NCBI GenBank assembly: GCA_964652775.1
Contig: CAZZAM010000011.1
Coordinates: 36,903-100,902 of the forward strand
DNA: 64,000 nucleotides
Reading direction: 5' to 3'
DNA from: UBA11346 sp038060575
GTDB taxonomy: Bacteria; Planctomycetota; UBA11346
This document shows positions 7,102 through 14,229 of the stretch, one piece after another (position 1 is the stretch's first letter; every line of letters begins with the position of its first letter). The position numbers and the translations under genes are program-made. Below the pieces are notes generated by a model. It had not been told where the DNA came from and made no database searches. It saw only the letters and a program-made list of their open reading frames with translations.

Positions 7102-8906
7102 ACCGACTACTCGTCCTCTTCGCGTTCACTACCGCATTGGCTGCTGCCGATTCCTGGGACCGGCTCACCGAGATTTCGCGCAAGCCCCCTGCCGAAGCGC
7201 GCACGGCACTTGAGCAACTCTTGTTGAAAGAGCCCGGATTCACCGCTGCGCGTTTCAACTTGGGCACCTTGCTGCTGGAGAGCGATCCCACGAAAGCTGC
7301 CGAACAACTTGAGCTAGCGACCGCCAGTGACAGCGCCGCGCTGGTTGCCGACGCGTGGTACAATTTGGCGTTGGCCCGTTTCAAACAGGGCCGCCTCGAA
7401 GAAGCGTTGGCCGATGCCGAGCGCGCCGCCACGTTGGACCCGCGAGCCGCGCCACTGCGTGACGAGATCCGCCGTGTTGCTCTGGCGCGGCGCGATGAAG
7501 CACGACGCAAGGCCGAAGAGGAAGCGCGCAAACTGCATCTCGATCCGACCCCGCTGCCGGTTGGACATGTCGGTGAGTCCTATCAAGCGCGGCTGCCCAT
7601 CGCTGGGGGAACTCCGCCAGCAACCGCGACGCTGGCTGGCTCATCGCATATGCCCGACGGTCTGACGCTGAGCCCTGATGGCGCGATCACCGGCACACCG
7701 CGTACCGCAGGCACAACGCACTTGGATTTGTCGCTGCAAGACAAGGCCGGCGCAAAGATCACCGCCGCGACTGAACTGCGCATTCTACCGAAACCAGCGA
7801 TCACCACCGAACAGCTGCCCGAGGCAATTCTCGGTCAGCCGTACCGAACGCAGTTGGCGGCAGTCGGATTTGCAGGCGTCGTTCGTTGGGATATTTCCAC
7901 CCTGCCGGTTGGCTTGACTGGCAGCAGTGATGGCACGATCAGCGGCACCCCGACCGTCATCGGTACGAGTAACGTCCACATCCATGCTGGTGATGGCACC
8001 CATACGGCCGATCGACTCATTGAACTCGTGGTTAGCGACAGCTTCGCTCCCGCCGAGAATCCGCTGCCACCAGCGACCGCCACGGCTGCGTATCAGCACC
8101 GGGTGACGATTCGCGGACCGGCTCAATCGTATCGCTGCTCGGGTGGCGCGGGCACACCAATGCACATCGCCAGCGATGGCACGGTGACCGGCACTCCAGC
8201 GCAGGCTGGAGAGCTGATCGTACCAACCACGATCGCCGCTGCGGATGGTCGTTCACGCGAGGTCATGCTAACCATTCCCGTGAATCCGGTGCCACTCATC
8301 CAACCTGAACCGATTCAGTTAACGGTTGGCACTCCGGTGGATCAGGCGCTGAAAGTCAGTGGCGGGACCGCGCCCTTCGTGTGGTCCACTGCTAGCGGCT
8401 CCTTACCGGCTGGTGTTCGCCTCGACGCCGATGGTCACCTGCGCGGCGTCGCCAAGGATCCCGGCAATTCGACCGCAACCGTCGCCGTGGTCGATCGCTG
8501 GAAGGCCGATACCCAGGCCGAAATCCAAATCACGGTGAATCCCGCCCAAGATCCGCCGCCACAAGACAAGAAGGACCAGCAAGACAACAAGGATCAGCAG
8601 GACAAACAAGACCAAGCCAAGAAGGATCAGCAAAAGCAGGACAAAGCTGATCAATCCAAACAGGATTCACAGGGACAGCAGGGCAAGGATGAACAACAGA
8701 AGCAGGACCAGCAACAAGCCGACGGCAAGCAGGCCCAGGCTGAAAAAGACGAGAAAAAAGACCAGGCCGATCAAGCAGCCGTGCTCAATCAGACCGCTGC
8801 TGACCGTTGGCTTGATCAACTGCCAGCAGAGAGTCGCGACGCCCTGCGCTATCAGCTGCTTGATGGTGGACAGAAGAAACCGAAACAGAACGGTAAAACG
8901 TGGTGA
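7098..8906 (+). CDS. TPR protein with four Ig-like repeats, BatC-like
   Basis: A 602-residue exported protein: signal peptide (LLVLFAFTTALAAA), TPR-like helices to about residue 135, then four Ig-like repeats of the 'putative Ig' type, each with a GxSYQARLPxxGG-like opening and a GxITGTPxxAGT-like close (for example DGAITGTPRTAGT and DGTISGTPTVIGT). A Gln/Lys/Asp-rich low-complexity linker of about 75 residues follows, then a short conserved-looking end (DRWLDQLPAESRDALRYQ) that resembles the C-terminal motif of BatC proteins. Ordinary BatC proteins are only TPR plus linker, so the Ig repeats are an addition. The stop overlaps the GTG of BatD. Confidence 0.85.
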   Translation: MNRLLVLFAFTTALAAADSWDRLTEISRKPPAEARTALEQLLLKEPGFTAARFNLGTLLLESDPTKAAEQLELATASDSAALVADAWYNLALARFKQGRLEEALADAERAATLDPRAAPLRDEIRRVALARRDEARRKAEEEARKLHLDPTPLPVGHVGESYQARLPIAGGTPPATATLAGSSHMPDGLTLSPDGAITGTPRTAGTTHLDLSLQDKAGAKITAATELRILPKPAITTEQLPEAILGQPYRTQLAAVGFAGVVRWDISTLPVGLTGSSDGTISGTPTVIGTSNVHIHAGDGTHTADRLIELVVSDSFAPAENPLPPATATAAYQHRVTIRGPAQSYRCSGGAGTPMHIASDGTVTGTPAQAGELIVPTTIAAADGRSREVMLTIPVNPVPLIQPEPIQLTVGTPVDQALKVSGGTAPFVWSTASGSLPAGVRLDADGHLRGVAKDPGNSTATVAVVDRWKADTQAEIQITVNPAQDPPPQDKKDQQDNKDQQDKQDQAKKDQQKQDKADQSKQDSQGQQGKDEQQKQDQQQADGKQAQAEKDEKKDQADQAAVLNQTAADRWLDQLPAESRDALRYQLLDGGQKKPKQNGKTW

Positions 8907-10573
8907 ATTTTCTTGCCGCAGTCCGGAGGTCCGGAAGTCCGGAAGTCCGGGGTCTACATCTACCAACGACACTCGCGCTGTTCATCCGCTGGGTGATCGG
9001 CTTATGTTCTTGCATGAATTGCGACTTCCGGACTTCCGGACATCCGGACTTCCGGACCGCCCTTATCCTTCGCCCACTTCTGGTGTTCTGCGTGATGGCT
9101 TGGTGCCTGGCTGTCGAGGTGACGCTCGATCTGCCTGAGCCGCTGATACCGGGCGTCGAGATGTCGGGATCTGTCCTCATCAAAGATCCGGCTGACAACG
9201 TTCGCTCGGTTGATTTACCGCCGGTGTCCGGTCTGACCTGGGAACTCTCGGGACAAAACGGTTCGAACACATCGATCATCAACGGCAAGCGCTCGGCTAC
9301 GATCTCGGTGGGCATCGTCGCTCGCGCTGAAAAACGCGGCGTCCTCAAGCTACCAGCAGTTACCGTGCACTTCACCGATGGATCGACCGCGACCAGCACG
9401 CCGCGCCAGCTCCGCGTCGCAGACGGTGATGCGCGCTTGAAAGGCGATGCCGTGGCCGAAGCGACCTTCGATCCACCAACGATTGTGCCCGGCCAACCGA
9501 GCAAACTGGTCTATAAAATTTGGCTGCACAACGGTCAGGTGAACAAAATCGGGATTAATCCGCCGGAAGGGACGATCTCGCTTGGTGAACGTACCATCGT
9601 CGAGAGCAAGACCTTCGCCGCCGATGGAACACCGTGGACGCTGGTCACCATCACCTGGCCGCTGACTCATGCCACACCGGGGACCTTCACTGTCCGTGGT
9701 CAACAGGAATACCTCGTCGTTCTCGGTAATGATTTCTTCAATCAACGGACCGTACGCCGACAGATCGCGGTGGCTCCGACCACGCTCACGGTTGAACAAC
9801 TGCCAACCATCGGCCGACCGGCGGACTATTACGGGCTCATCGGCCCGTTGTCCGCTCGCGCCAGCTTAGAACGTGAACGCGTATCCGCTGGCGAAGGAGT
9901 AGCGCTGTCCGTGACGGTCAGCGGGCGACAGATCGACTTAGTGAAGCGTCCGACTCTGACGATTGCCGGCGTGCAAGTGTACACGAAGGATGAATCCTCC
10001 GGCGAAGGCCATCGCACATTCCGCTGGGACATCGTCCCGACAACCGCCGGCACGATTACGATTCCAGTGCTCAGCTTCCCATACTTCGATCCGAATTCAG
10101 CCAGCTATCGCAGCGCTGATACCACCGCCTTGACCCTGCAGGTTATTCCCGGTCGAAATCGCGACCTCGGGATTGTTGGCACACCGACAACACCGACCAC
10201 CAGCACGCCAGTGATTCAGGCGATCACGACAACTCTGCCTGCACCGCTGAAGGGATCCGTGCTACCAAGTCCACCGCCGTGGAGCGCGCCGATCGCTCTC
10301 GCTGGTGGCGTGCTCATCGGGTTTGGTTTCTTCGTGACGCGTCGTCTCGTTGGCTCACGTCGTGGGCCGCATCGTGGACGCGCCCTACGTGCCGCCGGTA
10401 CCGATCTCGTCAAACTCGATGCTGCGCTGCGAGCGCTGCGCCCGGCGCTGACCTCAGACGCCCAGCGCGCTGCTGCTGATGCTCTCCAACAAGCGATTGA
10501 TCACGCGCGCTTCGGTGGTGGCGCATTGCCGGATCTCTCGGCCTGGCTGCAGATGTTGGGAGCGGTCGCATGA
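8900..10573 (+). CDS. BatD-like 'oxygen tolerance' membrane protein with repeat-encoded N-terminus
   Basis: BatD proteins are periplasmic beta-sandwich proteins with a C-terminal anchor. From the GTG at 8900 the product would be 557 residues. Codons 8-53 lie in an in-frame 138-bp inverted repeat (8921-9058), and the natural signal peptide LLVFCVMAWCLAVEV begins only near residue 59. Ig-like beta domains follow, then a membrane segment (about 463-483, PIALAGGVLIGFGFFV). An internal start within the repeat (ATG 9014) or near 9095 is possible. The GTG overlapping the previous stop matches the coupling seen elsewhere in this operon, so I take it as the ancestral start. It overlaps the next gene by 4 nt. 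Confidence 0.82.
   Translation: MVNFLAAVRRSGSPEVRGLHLPTTLALFIRWVIGLCSCMNCDFRTSGHPDFRTALILRPLLVFCVMAWCLAVEVTLDLPEPLIPGVEMSGSVLIKDPADNVRSVDLPPVSGLTWELSGQNGSNTSIINGKRSATISVGIVARAEKRGVLKLPAVTVHFTDGSTATSTPRQLRVADGDARLKGDAVAEATFDPPTIVPGQPSKLVYKIWLHNGQVNKIGINPPEGTISLGERTIVESKTFAADGTPWTLVTITWPLTHATPGTFTVRGQQEYLVVLGNDFFNQRTVRRQIAVAPTTLTVEQLPTIGRPADYYGLIGPLSARASLERERVSAGEGVALSVTVSGRQIDLVKRPTLTIAGVQVYTKDESSGEGHRTFRWDIVPTTAGTITIPVLSFPYFDPNSASYRSADTTALTLQVIPGRNRDLGIVGTPTTPTTSTPVIQAITTTLPAPLKGSVLPSPPPWSAPIALAGGVLIGFGFFVTRRLVGSRRGPHRGRALRAAGTDLVKLDAALRALRPALTSDAQRAAADALQQAIDHARFGGGALPDLSAWLQMLGAVA
8921..9058. repeat. inverted-repeat cassette, family B copy 1 (GTCCGGAA units)
   Basis: The left arm (8921-8950) is a run of 8-bp GTCCGGAA/GTCCGGAG units and the right arm (9024-9058) is the inverse, CTTCCGGA/CATCCGGA. 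The centre is about 73 bp. Total length is 138 bp, a multiple of three, with no stop in the BatD frame. The second copy is at 23995-24129. Confidence 0.88.
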
Positions 10574-11271
10574 GCTGGCGTAGTCTACTATTGATGATGT
10601 GCAGCGTCTGCGTGTCCGCCGCCGATCCCTACGACGCGTGGGCACAAGGTCGTCCGAACGAAGCCGTCGCTCCGCTGATCGCGACTGCTATCGCCACTGA
10701 TCGTTGGGACGCATGGCTTGATGCCGGACTTGCTGCCGCTGCCGCTCGTCGCAATGGACCGGCGCTTGCCTGCCTGGCTGCGGCGCATCAGCGTGCGCCT
10801 GAACGCAGCGAACCACGCGATGGCATGCGTGCGCTCGGCGCGGCGTTGCCGACGACGTGGTGTGAACGGGTTGGACCGATCGGCGTGCCGGGCATGGGCT
10901 GGTGCGGCGTCACCCTTCTGGCAGTCGCTGGCCTCCTGCTTGGTGGCGCATGGATGCTGCAGCGTGGACGAGGTTGGGCGCTGACGATCGCCGGCTTGTT
11001 GATCCTCGCCTGCGCACCTGGTGTCGTCGCCATGCATCTCGATCGCGCACATCATTGGGTTTGCACCGTGCGCGAGACGCAGGCGCTCGATAGCTCGGGC
11101 ACCCCGCAACGCGCCCTGGCCGAGGGAACCTTGTTGCAGTGCGACACCACGCGTTCATTTGGTCACCGCACGCTCATTCGCCTGTCTGATGGCAGCGAGG
11201 CATTGGTCGCCACGGTGGACCTGGATCCGGAATCAATGAACCTAAACAACTCAATCCAAGGCAGCCGCTGA
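10570..11271 (+). CDS. BatE-like membrane protein
   Basis: A 233-residue protein with a signal peptide (SLLLMMCSVCVSAAD), a short helical TPR-like region, two membrane segments (about 112-130 and 136-156) and a small C-terminal beta domain, the layout of BatE proteins that end many Bat operons. The assignment rests on topology and place, since BatE sequences are poorly conserved. ATGA overlap with BatD supports the start. The last codons, SIQGSR and the stop, are encoded by the left arm of repeat A2, so the original C-terminus has been replaced. Confidence 0.7.
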   Translation: MSWRSLLLMMCSVCVSAADPYDAWAQGRPNEAVAPLIATAIATDRWDAWLDAGLAAAAARRNGPALACLAAAHQRAPERSEPRDGMRALGAALPTTWCERVGPIGVPGMGWCGVTLLAVAGLLLGGAWMLQRGRGWALTIAGLLILACAPGVVAMHLDRAHHWVCTVRETQALDSSGTPQRALAEGTLLQCDTTRSFGHRTLIRLSDGSEALVATVDLDPESMNLNNSIQGSR

Positions 11272-11394
11272 GGTCGCAGAGGGCTGGGGTTAGAAGACAT
11301 TGCCGTGTCCAGTGCCGATCACCAACAGGGCGACGATCCAATCGCACTCTCCTCTGCGATCTCAGCGGCCTCTGCGCCTCTGCGGTTGCCTTGG
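11256..11394 (-). repeat. inverted-repeat cassette, family A copy 2
   Basis: Arms CCAAGGCAGCCGCTGAGG and CCTCTGCGGTTGCCTTGG with roughly 9-bp units. Read on the minus strand, the centre resembles the copy at 48006-48161 (GGATCG, TGATCGGCA, TCTCCTAACCCC/TCTTCTAACCCC), so the element has an orientation. It supplies the stop codon of the BatE-like gene. Confidence 0.88.
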
Positions 11395-11513
11395 AGTTTT
11401 TTCCTACGCCGGCCTTAGGGTGGAGTCGTTCTCGGTTTCTGCGGGCGTCATACATCCGTGCTGCGACAACGGCGATAGACTGGCCGTTTGTAGTCGCCCG
11501 TTACCCTGCGCGC

Positions 11514-12362
11514 ATGCCTGCTTGGGACGAACCCGCTGTCACTGTCGCTGCACGCCGTTTGCGCTTGGCTGCGGACCCGCGTCGGCGGCGGATGGGCGAG
11601 GGCGTGCGATTGGGCAATGGACCAGGCGCAAGTTTAGAATTTCATGATCACCGCGCCTATGCTCCGGGCGACGATCTCCGTCATCTCGATTGGTCGGCAT
11701 TTGCGCGCAGCGAACAACTGGTCATTCGGCGTCATCGCAAAGAAGTTAGCCCGCGCGTCGAGATCCTATTCGACGTATCCCAGAGCATGGCGGTCACGCC
11801 AGAGAAGCTCGCGCTAGCGACAGCGCTTGCCGCGTTATTTGCCACGTTAGCTGAGCGCGATGGCGGACGGCCACGACTGTGGTCACTTGGCGCGAAGTCC
11901 GAACCGATGTCCACACCATGGCGTCCAGTGATGCGACGACTGGTTCCCACCGGCGCTTCTGGTCCGGCAGTGCGCCCTGGACCGCAACTTGCTGCCGGCG
12001 GCGAGCGCTTGCTGATCTCCGACGGTTTGTGTCCGGAGAGTCCCGCCGACATCGTCCGCCGCCTGGGCAGCGAAGCGGGCAGCATCGGTCTCGTTCAGCT
12101 TTTGACTCGTGATGAACTCGCGCCGACTGCTGCTGGGCCAGTGCGGCTCGAAGACGTCGAAGGCGGTGCGGCAGATCTGTTGCTGGATGAACAGGCTGTC
12201 ACCACGTATCGCCAACGCCTGGCGCGCCTGCAGTCAGCTTGGCAACAGACGCTGAACGGCCGTGGCTTTGGCGTCTGCACGGTAGCAGTGGAAGATGGCT
12301 TTGATGCGGCGGTACGAAGGTTGACGCGATCTGGCGTTGTGATTCCGACTGGCGGTGGGTGA
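11514..12362 (+). CDS. DUF58 protein (Bat set 2)
   Basis: A 282-residue DUF58/vWA-like protein, the second in the region. The signature YAPGDDLRHLDWSAFARSEQ is clear, and the metal site is FDVSQSM (D-x-S-x-S). The ATG at 11514 is preferred because the N-terminus then matches the paralogue at 2987 in distance to the signature; the open frame upstream runs back only into repeat A2. It opens the second Bat set. A family E cassette separates it from the next gene by 124 bp, an unusually long gap for this operon. Confidence 0.88.
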   Translation: MPAWDEPAVTVAARRLRLAADPRRRRMGEGVRLGNGPGASLEFHDHRAYAPGDDLRHLDWSAFARSEQLVIRRHRKEVSPRVEILFDVSQSMAVTPEKLALATALAALFATLAERDGGRPRLWSLGAKSEPMSTPWRPVMRRLVPTGASGPAVRPGPQLAAGGERLLISDGLCPESPADIVRRLGSEAGSIGLVQLLTRDELAPTAAGPVRLEDVEGGAADLLLDEQAVTTYRQRLARLQSAWQQTLNGRGFGVCTVAVEDGFDAAVRRLTRSGVVIPTGGG

Positions 12363-12375
12363 TGGGGATAGAACT

Positions 12376-12474
12376 CATGCAGAATGCTCGAATGCACGAA
12401 TGCTCGAATAATGCTGTCCGAACCGGCGGTCGTCGGTGTGGCTCTGCAACATTCGAGCATTCGAGCATTCGCCA
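12376..12474. repeat. inverted-repeat cassette, family E copy 1 (GAATGCTC units)
   Basis: Left arm of GAATGCTC/GAATGCAC units (8-bp period, 12382-12408); right arm ATTCGAGC repeated (12451-12470). The centre ends in CGGTCGTCGGTGTGGCTCTGCAAC, related to the matching part of the copy at 63639-63806. It lies between two co-directional Bat genes. Confidence 0.8.
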
Positions 12475-12486
12475 TTGGCCTTACCC

Positions 12487-14229
12487 ATGATCCTCGGTGA
12501 ACCGCTTGGACTGTGGGCGCTGACCGGCATCCCCGCCGTACTCGTACTGCACCTGTGGCGCGCGCGCCATCCACCGCGTCCGGTCAGCGGATTATTTTTG
12601 TACCCCGCCGATCGCCGCGCGTTGGCAACTGGCAGACGCCGCGCGCCGATTGTTTTGCGTCCGAGTTTCTGGCTGGAAATCCTGGTGGTGCTTGCGGCAA
12701 CGTGGTGGTTGACCGATCTGCACTGGTCGCCACGCATGAATGCACGCCATCTGGTCATCGTCCTCGATGATCGCTGGCGGCTGCAAGCGGTGGACGACCA
12801 CGGCGTCAGTTGCGCAACGCGTCTGCGTCAGCAACTCGATGCGCGCTTGGCTGTACTTGGCCCTGGCGATCGCGCCAGTCTCATCGCCAGCGGCGCACCG
12901 CCGCGCCTGCTTGCCGGGCCAGCTGCAGATCCGACTGCGGTCAGGGTGGCGCTTGCCGCCTGGGAACCCGGAGCTTCGTGGCATGATTTGGATCCGGCGT
13001 TGACACTGGCGACTGGCATCAGCGGCAGCGGTGCCGAGTTGGTATGCGCGAGCGATCGCCAACCACCGCATCTGTTGCCTGGGTTCGGCGTCATCGCAAT
13101 GGGGCGCAAGGCACCGAGTAGCGGATTTGCCGATGTCCGCTGGTGGCGCGACGCGCGCGGCGAACGCATCGTTGCGGTGATCCACTCTGCTGCGTCAGGA
13201 AACCGCAACCTCGTGCTGCGCGTGGCTGGTGTTGAAGTTGCCAAGCGCGCCGTCGTTTTGGATCCAGCTACTCCGGCGACGATCATCCTGACCCCACCAA
13301 GTGGCATGGCCGAAGGGGCAATCGCCGATGTGCAACTTGATGGCAGCGATGCGCTCGCGATCGACAATCGCGCCGAGTTGATTCGACCACCGGATCGCAC
13401 GGTCAGGGCGCGAATCAGCGCCGATGCACCAGCCGCCGCAGCTGCACGGGCCGCGTTGCTAGCAGCCGGTGCGCGCATTGTCACTGAACCTCCGGCCGAT
13501 CTGGTCTATGGCACCACGCCCACGCTGCCGGGTTGCTGGCAACTGCGACTGCTCGCCAGCGACGGTGCGCCCACGTTGGGGCCATTCGTTGCTCGCCGCG
13601 ATCACCCCCTGCTCCTTGATGTCGATTGGACTGGCGCGCTGTGGACCGGCGGAGCTATGAAAGCTGACGGCTCGCCGTTGATGCTCGCAGGCGATCGCAT
13701 CCTGATCAGCCTCGCGATGATGCCGCATCCTCAGATCACCCTGCATGTCGATCCCCTGCGTTCGAACTTGGCTAAGTGTGTCGCGTGGCCGGCGCTGTTT
13801 TCCAACCTGGTCGCTTGGCGCGCTGCGCGACTGCCCGGAGTTGCCGATCCCGATCCGCGCTGCGGCCAGCCGGTTACCGTCATCCTGCCCCCCGGTCATA
13901 GCGAGGTCGTCGTGCGTGGACCAGATCGTGTCGATCGTCATCTGCGCGCCTCGCCTGATGGAACACTTACTTTGTCCGGGCTGCCGCGGCCTGGGCGTTG
14001 GGACATGATCGCTGGTGATCTGCATTACCCGCTCAGCGCCTTGCCGTTTGATCAGCGCCAAGCCGATCTCAGCGATGCGACCAGCGTGGATCTTCCCGCC
14101 AAACCGCTTGGACAAACCACCGTCGAGCGCCAACGCGGTCTGCTGGCGGCGTTGCTGCCGTTGCTCATCGCCGCAGCGGCAGCGCTGTTGGCGTGGGTCT
14201 CGTTCCGCCGCGAGGAGAACCCGCGATGA
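12487..14229 (+). CDS. BatA-like membrane protein with degenerate vWA metal site
   Basis: A 580-residue protein starting with a BatA-type N-terminal membrane hairpin (GLWALTGIPAVLVLHL, then FWLEILVVLAATWWL) and ending with a membrane segment (LLAALLPLLIAAAAALLAW). The vWA-like domain reads HLVIVLDDRWRLQ, where a functional metal site would have D-x-S-x-S; both serines are missing, so metal-dependent ligand binding is probably lost. The start at 12487 lies 12 nt past a family E cassette, although the frame is open back into that repeat (12436). The end overlaps the next ATG by 4 nt. Confidence 0.8.
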   Translation: MILGEPLGLWALTGIPAVLVLHLWRARHPPRPVSGLFLYPADRRALATGRRRAPIVLRPSFWLEILVVLAATWWLTDLHWSPRMNARHLVIVLDDRWRLQAVDDHGVSCATRLRQQLDARLAVLGPGDRASLIASGAPPRLLAGPAADPTAVRVALAAWEPGASWHDLDPALTLATGISGSGAELVCASDRQPPHLLPGFGVIAMGRKAPSSGFADVRWWRDARGERIVAVIHSAASGNRNLVLRVAGVEVAKRAVVLDPATPATIILTPPSGMAEGAIADVQLDGSDALAIDNRAELIRPPDRTVRARISADAPAAAAARAALLAAGARIVTEPPADLVYGTTPTLPGCWQLRLLASDGAPTLGPFVARRDHPLLLDVDWTGALWTGGAMKADGSPLMLAGDRILISLAMMPHPQITLHVDPLRSNLAKCVAWPALFSNLVAWRAARLPGVADPDPRCGQPVTVILPPGHSEVVVRGPDRVDRHLRASPDGTLTLSGLPRPGRWDMIAGDLHYPLSALPFDQRQADLSDATSVDLPAKPLGQTTVERQRGLLAALLPLLIAAAAALLAWVSFRREENPR

